Positions 44,958-53,147 of a stretch of DNA of 64,000 bases are shown one piece after another. Made by a program: the position numbers and the translations under genes. This DNA is from CAWBUW01 sp963792075 (GTDB taxonomy: Bacteria > Chloroflexota > Anaerolineae > Anaerolineales > UBA4823). The stretch is from NCBI GenBank assembly GCA_963792075.1, contig CAWBUW010000011.1, positions 248,001 to 312,000 on the forward strand. The letters are read 5' to 3'. Below the pieces are notes generated by a model, which saw nothing but the letters and a program-made list of their open reading frames with translations, searched no databases and was not told the DNA's origin. Numbering within the stretch: the first letter of the stretch is position 1; the number at the start of each line of letters is the position of its first letter.

Positions 44958-45743
44958 ATGGCTAAGAAAAAAAGAAGTAAGCTCCGACCAAAACGACCAA
45001 GCGTCTATCCTGCTAACCATCCTCGACCGCTACGCATAACTGCTCAAGGGCTTAGGATTGTTTCGCAACTCGAATCCATTCAGCAAAAAACTTTGGATAA
45101 TCAGCAATACTTGAGCATTGCCCATCCTGCCTGGAAGGCACAGTTAGATGCACGATTCACTGTGTTTTCCAAACTCATAAATGGCCTTAACTCAGTCAAG
45201 CTGTCAGTCATTTTTATCGAAAGCTGCCTCCAGAATGACGCTTGGTGGCAAGAGAACTTCCCAAACATCACAACTCATGACAGGGCAAATAATACACACA
45301 ATTTTGTCCTATCAGCCAAACACAACTTTGGCATGTCTCTCTTCATTCTTATCGAGAACACACTCCGCATTTTTCTGCGCTCAATTGATCTAGCAGCATG
45401 TAGCGGTGGAACAGAAGCATTTAAATCAATCTATACATGTTTGCTTCGCTCCAAGTTGTCAAGTGCGCCCCCGGGAGCATTTGAGCTGCTCGAGTTGGTG
45501 CGTCTCGTAAGGAATACAATCCACAACGATGGTGTTTATCGGCATAAAAAGGGCTTGGATGATGCCGTTACTTATAAGGGCGTGACCTACTCTTTCTATC
45601 ACGGCAAGCCAATTGACTTTGTCACCTGGGATTTTCTTCTTATGGTGGCTGATGACATTCGAGACGCGCTTGTACAAGTTGTGTCGGACAAGTCGGTGGC
45701 GCAACTAGGCGGTCATAGCACAGATCAAACCGTCGCAACCTAA
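44958..45743 (+). CDS. Uncharacterised protein with a HEPN-like motif
   Basis: A 261-residue, mostly helical protein with a very basic start (MAKKKRSKLRPKRPS). Near residue 185 it has LVRLVRNTIHNDGVY, close to the R-x4-6-H motif of HEPN ribonuclease domains and to the RN-x-x-H-N-x-G version in abortive-infection-type HEPN proteins. The protein has no visible partner antitoxin. It could equally be a non-catalytic helical protein. ATG 44958 has no strong ribosome site. It differs from its neighbours in codon use, with many AT-rich codons. Confidence 0.5.
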   Translation: MAKKKRSKLRPKRPSVYPANHPRPLRITAQGLRIVSQLESIQQKTLDNQQYLSIAHPAWKAQLDARFTVFSKLINGLNSVKLSVIFIESCLQNDAWWQENFPNITTHDRANNTHNFVLSAKHNFGMSLFILIENTLRIFLRSIDLAACSGGTEAFKSIYTCLLRSKLSSAPPGAFELLELVRLVRNTIHNDGVYRHKKGLDDAVTYKGVTYSFYHGKPIDFVTWDFLLMVADDIRDALVQVVSDKSVAQLGGHSTDQTVAT

Positions 45744-45817
45744 CTGTGGTTTCACGGCGTGAAAAACTTATGTCAAGGGATTCAGAGTAATTTGTAAAAT
45801 ATAAACGCTGCTTACTA

Positions 45818-46435
45818 TTGACGAGCGATCCTGTGCTAATCTACTTTGATGCGTACGATTTCCTGATTGGAGTGGGTATCCTCGTGGTTCTTCTGCCCAT
45901 TTTGTGGTGGAAAAAGCACAGCTTTGTGTATCTCCTTTTCTTCTCGGTATTTTGGGCGTATCTGCTGGCTGTTGTGCAGGCTGTATTCTTTCCCTTTGTG
46001 ATTAATACGGACTACGCCGGCACATATTTTGCGCCAAGCATTAATCTTATACCTTTTTATTTTGGCTCTTGTTCTATGCCGGAGCTTTGTATCCGAGGCA
46101 TCCTGGAAAATATAAGCCTGACGATCCCTTTTGGTTTTGGGATAAATTTTCTTGTAAAGATCAAACCGAGAAACTTCTTTTGGTTAGCCCTCGCAGTGGG
46201 TCTTGGATTTGAGTTTTCTCAACTCGTAATTTCTCTCGTGTTCAGGAGCGGATTTCGTGCAGTGGATATCAACGATGCTATCTTGAATGCCACAGGTGTA
46301 TTGCTTGGGTACGCTTTATTCAGGGCTTTTGCCTGGGCATACTTAAAAGCAACCGAACATTTTGGCATCCAGCACAAGTGGCTGTTTGCAGATATTTACG
46401 ATGTCGTAATCCAAACACAGCCCCCAAACGCCTAA
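45818..46435 (+). CDS. VanZ-like membrane protein
   Basis: About 200 residues from TTG 45818, or GTG 45833 with 5 codons fewer. Five helices with the VanZ pattern: INLIPFYFGSCSM before helix three, ILENISLTIPFGFGINFLVK, LGFEFSQLVISLVFRSGFRA and VDINDAILNATGVLLGYALF. VanZ-family proteins occur in many bacteria; the founding member gives slight teicoplanin resistance by an unknown mechanism. Single gene. Its stop codon lies inside GCCTAAC. Confidence 0.8.
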   Translation: MTSDPVLIYFDAYDFLIGVGILVVLLPILWWKKHSFVYLLFFSVFWAYLLAVVQAVFFPFVINTDYAGTYFAPSINLIPFYFGSCSMPELCIRGILENISLTIPFGFGINFLVKIKPRNFFWLALAVGLGFEFSQLVISLVFRSGFRAVDINDAILNATGVLLGYALFRAFAWAYLKATEHFGIQHKWLFADIYDVVIQTQPPNA

Positions 46436-46512
46436 CACTGGCTCCAACGGACAGCAGCTCCACTGATTGGAAACGGCGCGTTTTGTAAGAAATGGCGCAA
46501 TAAGGAGATCAA

Positions 46513-47112
46513 ATGAGCAAGTCCGATCGAATCCGATTGTGGTCGAAATATTTTCTTCTGCTTTTCCTGGCAGTGTGCATCGGTTATATCGCGCATGAGC
46601 TGGCACACTTTGTGGCGTATAAGGCCCTCGGCTATTCATCCATCATTAACTGGAGACAAGGCTCTGTTTCAGCAATGGATGCGTTTGGAAAAGTCATCCC
46701 GAAGGCGACGTTACCGCCCCAAGACAGCATTCTGGTATCCCTGGCAGGCCCGTTCGTTACACTGCTGATCGCGGCCGGGTTCGCCTTTCTGTACAGTAAG
46801 CGCCCAGGCTCATTTCTATTTTTTGCGATGGCAATCATGAATGCAGTTTACAGGTTCAATATATTTATCGACGGTTTTAACTCGGATGAAGGTAAAATCG
46901 CAAACGTCATGTCGAGCTCATTGGGCCCGGTGGGGAGAATGGCGGGGCTTACCGTTCCGTTAATCGTGTGGACAGCCTGCCTTGTATTGACGTGCATGCT
47001 GATTAACCGGCAGCCTTTTTTCAAGCGAACTTATTGGGCGATACCCGTGTGGGTGCTGGTGAACTTTGCGCTCGTTATACTGCTTCGATTGCTGACCGTC
47101 ACCTTTCTATAA
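46513..47112 (+). CDS. M50-like integral-membrane metalloprotease candidate
   Basis: A 199-residue membrane protein with HELAH in the first helix (CIGYIAHELAHFVAYKALGY, residues about 22-41). SLAGPFVTLLIAAGFAFLYS is the usual second element of M50-like proteins. The second-half Asp of the zinc site may be in FNIFIDGFNSDEGKIANVM. The size is small for site-2 proteases but near that of M50-like 'DUF' members. AAGGAG precedes ATG 46513. It could be a non-peptidase relative. Confidence 0.65.
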   Translation: MSKSDRIRLWSKYFLLLFLAVCIGYIAHELAHFVAYKALGYSSIINWRQGSVSAMDAFGKVIPKATLPPQDSILVSLAGPFVTLLIAAGFAFLYSKRPGSFLFFAMAIMNAVYRFNIFIDGFNSDEGKIANVMSSSLGPVGRMAGLTVPLIVWTACLVLTCMLINRQPFFKRTYWAIPVWVLVNFALVILLRLLTVTFL

Positions 47113-47334
47113 TACGGAAAAGATATAAATCCACGAAGGACACGAAGGCACACGAAGGGTCCAGAAAAACCTTACCGGCGCAGCAGCTATGGCGCTTGGA
47201 AACGGCGCGTTTTGCCAGAAATGGCGCGATAATGGGAAGGGGTTTCGCCAGTCCCACCGCGGCCGCTGAGCCAAACCGTTGGAACGACTTCGGATATTTA
47301 CGGTTTTGAAGCTTGTCGGAAGGAGGAATCGCCT
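47113..47334. other. Short gap with a duplicated upstream segment
   Basis: TTGGAAACGGCGCGTTTTG followed by AGAAATGGCGC occurs at about 47198-47229 and, with small changes, at about 46468-46496 before the M50-like gene. It may be a shared regulatory or duplicated segment. CCACGAAGGACACGAAGG at 47131 is a common low-complexity intergenic motif. No gene is seen. Confidence 0.5.
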
Positions 47335-48117
47335 ATGAAGATCCCGGTTGAATGGGTTAGCGAAGGTTGCAAGATTAAAGGGAACTTCTATCAGGCTGTG
47401 GGAGAGCCCCCTTTCCCCACAGCCTTGTTGTTGCCAGGTTGGCCTGGGAACGAAGAGGATGTGCTCGGGCTCGGCCAGAGGATGTCACAGTATGGCATCC
47501 ATGTGCTGACCTTCAACTATCGCGGCACCCATCAGAGTGAGGGAACCTGGAGCTTGAAGAATGCCCTCGAAGATACGCAGGCCGCATGGTCCTATCTCCA
47601 CGAAGAAGCAGTTATTCAAAAATTCCAAATCGACACCGGCAAACTGGTTTTAGGAGGAACGAGCTTTGGCGGCGGCATGGCCCTTTCTTACGCAGCCAGC
47701 CATCCAGAGATCAGGCGGGTTATTTCGATTGCAGGAACCGATCACGGTGAATTCGCGCGGGAGTATTTGCGCGATGCTGCCTCTTCAGAAATGATCGACG
47801 CCATGTTTGAAGAATTGAAATTCCCCCATGGCCCTGTGCATTTCGAAGGGAAAAAAGCAATTAAGGAGCTCACACAGAATCCAGACCCTTACGACTTGAG
47901 ACTCAATGCACCGGCCCTTGCCGACCGCGATCTGCTTCTTGTGGGTGGCTGGGATGATCCGTTCGTAACCATCGAACATCACATCCTCCCCCTGTACCGT
48001 GTACTGGTAAACACAAAAGCGCGACAGGTACGCATCGTAGCGCTCCAAGATGGCCATGCTTTCAAAGAAAGCAGGGAAGAATTGGCTCGTATCGTGATCA
48101 ATTGGATATTGCTTTAG
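47335..48117 (+). CDS. Alpha/beta hydrolase
   Basis: A 260-residue cytoplasmic hydrolase. LLLPGWPGNEEDVLGLGQRM supplies the oxyanion-hole loop, the nucleophile is Ser in VLGGTSFGGGMALS (about residue 111), and the acid is probably Asp in VGGWDDPFV (about 205). The His is in LQDGHAFKESREEL (about 241). It is similar in size and order to prolyl-oligopeptidase-like or dienelactone-hydrolase-like esterases. The substrate is unknown. GGAGGA lies before ATG 47335. Confidence 0.85.
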   Translation: MKIPVEWVSEGCKIKGNFYQAVGEPPFPTALLLPGWPGNEEDVLGLGQRMSQYGIHVLTFNYRGTHQSEGTWSLKNALEDTQAAWSYLHEEAVIQKFQIDTGKLVLGGTSFGGGMALSYAASHPEIRRVISIAGTDHGEFAREYLRDAASSEMIDAMFEELKFPHGPVHFEGKKAIKELTQNPDPYDLRLNAPALADRDLLLVGGWDDPFVTIEHHILPLYRVLVNTKARQVRIVALQDGHAFKESREELARIVINWILL

Positions 48118-48180
48118 CAGCAAAGCCACCGGACTGATTGCGATTTTTATTAATTCGGCAATGTTTTTCCCCATTGGACT

Positions 48181-49110
48181 TTACAACTTCAGCTCCCAGG
48201 TCTCTCCGACCAGGTCATGGCCGAAGCTATGATGGGGTTCCGCTTCAACAAGCTGAAAACCGGCCTTTTCATAGATATGCCGCGCGGCCAATAAGACGCT
48301 GTTCGTCCACAACACGATCTTTTTGTAGCCGGCCTGTCTGCCAAAACCGGCGCATTCATCGACCAGGCGCTTACCCACACCCAGCCCGCGCGCTTTTGGC
48401 TCGACCAACAACAGGCGCAGCTTCGCCACCGTGTTCGACTTTTTGACGAGAAAGACCGAGCCGATATTCTCGCCGTCTTTCTCCGCGATCCAGCAGCGCT
48501 CCCGTTCAGGATCGTAGCGCTGCATGAACCTGGCGACGATGCCCGCGACCAATACCTCGAAAGTCTCATCCCAGCCGTATTCTTGGGTATACAGCACGCC
48601 GTGACGGTGAACCACCCAGCCCATATCTCCGGGCCGGGGAGGCCGGAGGATATACGGAGCCTTGTGCTCAGGCTGGGCGCTGAGCAGCCCTTCGATGGTG
48701 CGCATGGCTTCAACCAGGCGATCTTGATCCTCAGCCGGCACCTTATCCAACATCGCCTCGATCCCACGCCGGGCGCGTGCATTAATCAGGGCAAATGCAT
48801 TCTGCCCTTGCTCTGTTAACTGTAAAATGCTCTGCCGGCCATCGGTTCCGGAGGGCTGCCTGTCAACCAAGCCGCGTTTTTCGAAACCGCGCAAGATACG
48901 GCTGAGATAGCCCGCATCCAGGTCTAACTCTTTGCCCAGCTCGGCGGCGGTTGTCTTTTCACGGTTCTCGAGTTCATAAATCACGCGCGCTTCAGTAAGC
49001 GAGAACGGGCTTTTCAAATATTGTCCGGTCACGACGCCGATTTGCCTGGTGTAGAACCGGTTGAAGTGGCGCACAGCTTCGATGCGTTGAGAGATGTTTG
49101 CAGCAGCCAT
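48181..49110 (-). CDS. MarR regulator fused to a GNAT acetyltransferase
   Basis: A 309-residue bifunctional protein. Residues 1-140 are a MarR winged helix (SLTEARVIYELENREKTTAA, then LDLDAGYLSRILRGFEKRGL). Residues 155-309 are a GNAT domain (GENIGSVFLVKKSNTVAKLR, and acetyl-CoA loop KARGLGVGKRLVDECAGFGR). This fusion is widespread. The substrate is unknown. The palindrome TTGATATTATCAA 34 bp before the start is a likely self-regulatory site. Confidence 0.9.
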   Translation of the reverse strand: MAAANISQRIEAVRHFNRFYTRQIGVVTGQYLKSPFSLTEARVIYELENREKTTAAELGKELDLDAGYLSRILRGFEKRGLVDRQPSGTDGRQSILQLTEQGQNAFALINARARRGIEAMLDKVPAEDQDRLVEAMRTIEGLLSAQPEHKAPYILRPPRPGDMGWVVHRHGVLYTQEYGWDETFEVLVAGIVARFMQRYDPERERCWIAEKDGENIGSVFLVKKSNTVAKLRLLLVEPKARGLGVGKRLVDECAGFGRQAGYKKIVLWTNSVLLAARHIYEKAGFQLVEAEPHHSFGHDLVGETWELKL

Positions 49111-49143
49111 CCTTGTTCTCCATAAAACTATGCTTGTTTATGC

Positions 49144-49156
49144 TTGATATTATCAA
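49144..49156. promoter_or_regulatory. Probable MarR operator
   Basis: TTGATATTATCAA is a perfect palindrome of the MarR type, upstream of the minus-strand MarR/GNAT gene. Half-site-like copies (ATGCTTGAT, ATACTTGAT) flank it. Confidence 0.5.
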
Positions 49157-49386
49157 CTATATACTTGATTCTGTCAACTTTACCGGACCACAAAGATCGA
49201 GCGACCTCTTCGCAGGCTCCACCGCTATGAATGTTAATGCGCAGTTTTTGCAGCGCGTACATTCGTTTATTCGTTTGACATTCGTTGACGGCCTCGCTCG
49301 ATGACAGTTCCTTGGTGACAATGCCCCGCTTCTGACCTCCCCCTTTTTTTATTGCATTTTCCCCCTGGCCGGGGTATAGTAATCCT

Positions 49387-50169
49387 ATGTATAATCTCCT
49401 CGCCTCCCACTATGACCATTTCGTCAACTGGCCGGCCCGGTTGGCGGCCGAGCTGCCGTTTATCGAGCAGTTTTTACACCGCGTGCCTCATGCGGATGGC
49501 AGCCCGGCGCACGTGCTGGATTCCGCCAGCGGCACGGCCATGCACGCCATCGCCCTGGCGCAGCGCGGTTACAAAGCCGCGGCGGCTGACCTGAGCCCGG
49601 AGATGGTCGCCCGCGCTCGCCAGAACGCGGCCGCAGCCGGGGTGGCGCTGCGCGTGGAGGCGGCCGGCTTCGGGGAGCAGGCCGCCGCTTTCGGCGCCGG
49701 CGCGTTCGATGCTGTGCTCTGCCTGGGCAATTCGCTGCCCCATGTGCCAGATGAAGCCGCGCTGGCCGCAGCCCTGGCCGATTTCGCCGTCTGCCTGCGC
49801 CCGGGCGGGCTGCTGCTCTTACAGAGCCGCAATTTCGACGCCGTGCTCTCCCACCACCAGCGCTGGATGGAGCCGCAGTCTCACCAAGAGGGCGACGCTG
49901 AAAGCCTGTTCATCCGCTTTTACGATTTCGACCCGGACGGGCGGATCACGTTCAACATGCTCACGCTGCAGCGCCAGGGCGACGCCCCGTGGAGCCAGCA
50001 GGTCACTGCTACCCGCCTGCTGCCGCTGACGCAGGCTCTGCTCACCGCGGCACTGGAAAAACTCGGCTATGCGCAAATCCAGGTCTACGGCAGCCTGGCG
50101 GGTGGGCCTTTCGACGCAGAAACCAGCCCGAATTTGGTGATCGCGGCGCATGTCGATTATTTACGCTGA
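49387..50169 (+). CDS. SAM-dependent methyltransferase (class I)
   Basis: A 260-residue protein with SAM motif I in AHVLDSASGTAMHAIALAQR (Gly-poor, residues about 39-58). Motif II is AAAADLSPEMVARARQNAAA, motif IV is FDAVLCLGNSLPHVPDEAAL, and post-motif IV is LRPGGLLLLQSRNFDAVL. It resembles the glycine/sarcosine-type or ubiquinone-type methyltransferases. The small-molecule substrate is not evident. The start ATG is preceded by GGGGTATAGTAATCCT, so TATAGT is close to the ATG and there is little leader. The 3' end overlaps the convergent gene by 13 bp. Confidence 0.85.
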   Translation: MYNLLASHYDHFVNWPARLAAELPFIEQFLHRVPHADGSPAHVLDSASGTAMHAIALAQRGYKAAAADLSPEMVARARQNAAAAGVALRVEAAGFGEQAAAFGAGAFDAVLCLGNSLPHVPDEAALAAALADFAVCLRPGGLLLLQSRNFDAVLSHHQRWMEPQSHQEGDAESLFIRFYDFDPDGRITFNMLTLQRQGDAPWSQQVTATRLLPLTQALLTAALEKLGYAQIQVYGSLAGGPFDAETSPNLVIAAHVDYLR

Positions 50170-51452
50170 CTCATCATGGTGCGATAAATCCACCGCAGTA
50201 CCAATTCTCGGTGGCTTTTCGGTGGGGCAAGCTTGACCCGGGTACGCTGCATCCATAACGCGGTTTCCCAGGCCTTACTGCGTTCGATTTCATTTATTCT
50301 GGCTGTTAAGGCTTGATTGGCTTGTTCGATTGCGCCGGACTTCTCGGTAAGGGACTGCAGTGTGCGCTGGTTTTCTTCCACCTCGGAATGCAACGCCTGG
50401 ATGGCCTGTTGGCTTACCTCAATTTTCGCAGCCAGTTCCTGAACTGCTCGGTGGGATGCAGTGTATTGAACATAGACTTCATTCAGGGCGCGCCGGTGAG
50501 CGCCTGCGCGCTCTCTCTCCGCCAGGTATGACCGGTTGCCGGCCTGCAAGAGATCAACTGGCGAGTCGAGGGCTAATAAGTCGTATACCTCTGGCCCGAA
50601 CCAGGACAGGTCAGCCGTGGTGAGCGTGTTTCCGGTATCAGCCGCCTTGACATTCAGGCTACATGTCCCCGCCTTTTCACCCGGGTCTGCAGGATTGGCA
50701 AAAATCCCCGTACTTTTGGACACTTTCCGGCCAATACTGGTCGCTACCGCTACCAGTTGATCAGAAAGCCAGATGATCCCGCGCGAATAGCCATCCAATT
50801 TGAAAATGGGACCCTCTTGGGAACAAAAAGTGCCCTGATGAGACTCGCAGAAGTAAAGGCGATGGTCGCGCACAGACAGCGAATGGGGATGGTGGATCCC
50901 TTCGAGGATATGTTGGTCCCGGGTGATATTGTGTACATAGCCCTGCGTGGCAGAGACCCACAACTGCCCGGCTTTCGGTCCAAAGGCAGAAATGTATATC
51001 TCGCCATCCATCTCAAGGATGGCGTTAATATGGTGCGTGTCACTATGCGTCTGGCTGGCCTCCCAGATACAGCAAGGAGGGCCAAGCCGGTTGTCGCCGA
51101 TTTCATACCGTAATACCTGGTCTGTCCCGGTGGAGACAACATACAGGTATTTCTCCGTTGCCAGGATCGAATGAACGTCCACTGCTTCCGGTAAGTCCTG
51201 ATAAAACAGGTTGTCCAGCCCCTTTTCGTTCAGGACAGCAACGAAATTTTTCCCTTCCGCACCAAAAGCGACAAAGATCCTGCCATCTTTCTGGTGCATC
51301 CCAATTGCAGAATTGATCGACCCTGGGTACCCAAGTGTGACCGGGGCAAACTCGACCGGTTCATTCCCTTCCGTTTGGATTTTCATGCACACGACCGGGC
51401 TTACCGTAGCCAGTGGCAGGTTACAAAAAGAAGCCAGGATGAATTTTTCCAT
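50157..51452 (-). CDS. Beta-propeller-like protein with C-terminal coiled coil, unknown
   Basis: A 431-residue protein. The first 320 residues are repeated strands (for example DGRIFVAFGAEGKNFVAVLN, EKYLYVVSTGTDQVLRYEIG, DGEIYISAFGPKAGQLWVSA and RLYFCESHQGTFCSQEGPIF) of a propeller like those of the DUF4915/TIGR03032 type. A long coiled coil (about residues 325-400, rich in Gln/Glu) and a basic amphipathic end follow (RTRVKLAPPKSHRELVLRWI). Similar ends occur next to glycan-synthesis genes. It lies divergent from the sulfate-activation genes, so a link to surface glycan sulfation is possible but unproven. Confidence 0.6.
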   Translation of the reverse strand: MEKFILASFCNLPLATVSPVVCMKIQTEGNEPVEFAPVTLGYPGSINSAIGMHQKDGRIFVAFGAEGKNFVAVLNEKGLDNLFYQDLPEAVDVHSILATEKYLYVVSTGTDQVLRYEIGDNRLGPPCCIWEASQTHSDTHHINAILEMDGEIYISAFGPKAGQLWVSATQGYVHNITRDQHILEGIHHPHSLSVRDHRLYFCESHQGTFCSQEGPIFKLDGYSRGIIWLSDQLVAVATSIGRKVSKSTGIFANPADPGEKAGTCSLNVKAADTGNTLTTADLSWFGPEVYDLLALDSPVDLLQAGNRSYLAERERAGAHRRALNEVYVQYTASHRAVQELAAKIEVSQQAIQALHSEVEENQRTLQSLTEKSGAIEQANQALTARINEIERSKAWETALWMQRTRVKLAPPKSHRELVLRWIYRTMMSQRK

Positions 51453-51550
51453 AATGTTGATCTATCCTTATAAAATTTAGTGCCCACGTAGGGCAAGTAT
51501 ATCAGTAGTTTAGGTTATAATCCTCTGGATCATTTTGCCCGGGTGCACTA

Positions 51551-51656
51551 AATGGTATTCTCGCTAGATAAGTAGATTTGTTGTGTGTGCGTTTGTGCGG
51601 CGAAGCCGCACAAACGCACACACAACAATACACAACTACTTAGCGAGAGAACCATT
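51551..51656. repeat. Hairpin element with a perfect 24-bp stem, complete copy
   Basis: The element starts AATGGTATTCTCGCTAGATA and ends AGCGAGAGAACCATT. The inner stem pairs 51578-51601 with 51605-51628 around apex GAA and is identical in sequence to the stem at 24255-24305, whose orientation is opposite. The outer inverted repeats make the unit about 106 bp. It separates the divergent propeller gene from cysC, so the start region of the sulfate operon lies inside or beside it. Confidence 0.85.
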
Positions 51657-51677
51657 AAAATAAGGACAATTTTAGCC

Positions 51678-52259
51678 ATGATTTTTAATGAACCGGATGT
51701 ACGCAAGAGGAGCGCAAATAAGGGTCATTTGCCGGCCATTTTGTGGTTTACTGGTCTTTCCGGAAGTGGGAAAACGACCATTGCCAGAAAAATCGAAGAC
51801 ATCTTGATCGCCGAATACCACGCCCATACTTACCTTCTGGATGGCGATATCCTCCGCGGAGGGATTAACCTGGGTCTTGGTTTCTCTCTCCAGGATCGAA
51901 TGGAGAATGTCCGCCGGACGGCTGAAATTGCGCGTTTAATGGCAGATGCGGGGCTGATCGTATTGGTATCGCTGATCAGCCCCTACCGGGCGGCCCGCGA
52001 GAACGCCAGAAAAATTGCCGCTCCGTATACTTTCGTCGAGATTTATGTCCAGTGCCCCATTGAAACGTGCGAACAACGCGATCCGAAAGGACTCTATCGC
52101 AAAGCGCGTGCCGGCCTGATCCCTGAGTTCACCGGTATCCATTCGCCCTACGAGCCCCCCTCAGCGCCCGACCTGATTCTCGACACTTCAAAAAAGGATA
52201 TTGAAAGCTGTGTGGATGCTACCATCCAATACCTGCTTCACCACAACTTGCTTGGATAA
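51678..52259 (+). CDS. cysC: Adenylylsulfate kinase (APS kinase)
   Basis: ATG 51678 is used because the longer frame would start inside the hairpin element. The product has 193 residues. It has Walker A WFTGLSGSGKTTIARKIED, LLDGDILRGGINLGLGFSLQ (the DGD-x2-R pocket), DRMENVRRTAEIARLMADAG and VSLISPYRAAREN. The lid is GLYRKARAGLIPEFTGIHSP, followed by YEPP. All family residues are present, so it should phosphorylate APS to PAPS. First gene of cysC-cysD-cysN. Confidence 0.9.
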   Translation: MIFNEPDVRKRSANKGHLPAILWFTGLSGSGKTTIARKIEDILIAEYHAHTYLLDGDILRGGINLGLGFSLQDRMENVRRTAEIARLMADAGLIVLVSLISPYRAARENARKIAAPYTFVEIYVQCPIETCEQRDPKGLYRKARAGLIPEFTGIHSPYEPPSAPDLILDTSKKDIESCVDATIQYLLHHNLLG

Positions 52260-52265
52260 ATCCCC

Positions 52266-53147
52266 ATGGATCATTTAGAACGGTTAAAGTCAACCAGCAT
52301 TTATTTGCTTCGCGAAGCTTATGCACACTTCAAAAATTTGGGAATGCTTTGGTCAATCGGCAAAGACAGCACAGTTTTGCTCTGGCTGGCCCGAAAAGCT
52401 TTCTTTGGGCATGTGCCCTTCCCCCTCATTCACATCGATACCCACTACAAGATTCCGGAGATGATCGCCTATCGCGACCGCCTGGCAAAAGAGTGGGGCC
52501 TCAATATGATCGTCGGAACCAATCGGACCGCCCTGGAACAAAAACAGACCTTTCCGGATGGGAACGTCAGCCGGATTACATGCTGCCAGTTATTGAAAAC
52601 CAAGCCGTTAAGAGACACACTGGGAAACACCGGGGAAAGGCTGCGCTTCAACCACCATACCCAGGAATATGAGTTGGACCAAAACAATGAGCAGTTCACC
52701 GGGGTGATTGTGGGAGTGCGTGCAGACGAAGAAGGCTCCCGGTCCAAGGAACGCTATTTTTCTCCGCGCGATCAGCACAATGAGTGGAATATTGGCCAAC
52801 AGCCGCCTGAATTCTGGCACCAATTTAATACCGATTTCGCGCCAGGTACGCATGTGCGCATCCACCCGCTGCTTGATTGGACTGAGCTCAACATCTGGGA
52901 GTACATTCGACAGGAGGGTATTCCTACCGTCTCGCTTTATTACAACCAGGGGGACGGCAAGCGCTACCGCTCCCTGGGCTGTTACCCCTGTACGTTTCCG
53001 GTCGAATCAGATGCCAGGACTGTGGATGAAGTTATCTCCGAGCTAAAGACGGGCAAATTCGCCAATATCGCCGAGCGTTCAGGTCGCGCGCAGGACAAAG
53101 ATGATGGCGGTGGCTTGGAGACGCTGCGAAGGGACGGGTACATGTAA
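52266..53147 (+). CDS. cysD: Sulfate adenylyltransferase subunit 2
   Basis: A 293-residue PP-loop ATPase. The motif LGMLWSIGKDSTVLLWLARK (SxGKDS), IDTHYKIPEMIAYRDRL, VIVGVRADEEGSRSKERYFS and the C-terminal LGCYPCTFPV are the CysD hallmarks. With CysN it makes APS from ATP and sulfate. ATG 52266 lies 6 bp after cysC and the stop overlaps cysN by one base (TAATG). Confidence 0.95.
   Translation: MDHLERLKSTSIYLLREAYAHFKNLGMLWSIGKDSTVLLWLARKAFFGHVPFPLIHIDTHYKIPEMIAYRDRLAKEWGLNMIVGTNRTALEQKQTFPDGNVSRITCCQLLKTKPLRDTLGNTGERLRFNHHTQEYELDQNNEQFTGVIVGVRADEEGSRSKERYFSPRDQHNEWNIGQQPPEFWHQFNTDFAPGTHVRIHPLLDWTELNIWEYIRQEGIPTVSLYYNQGDGKRYRSLGCYPCTFPVESDARTVDEVISELKTGKFANIAERSGRAQDKDDGGGLETLRRDGYM

Noticed and set aside
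44691..46450. GCCTAAC/ACCTAAC motifs at the ends of three successive genes (44691, 45738, 46430), resembling integron attC half-sites
   Set aside because: No matching GTTRRRY half-site or folded attC partner follows within a normal distance, and no integrase is present. Probably chance.
51585..51677. Upstream extension of cysC into the hairpin element
   Set aside because: It would encode repeat-derived residues absent from APS kinases; ATG 51678 gives the normal length.
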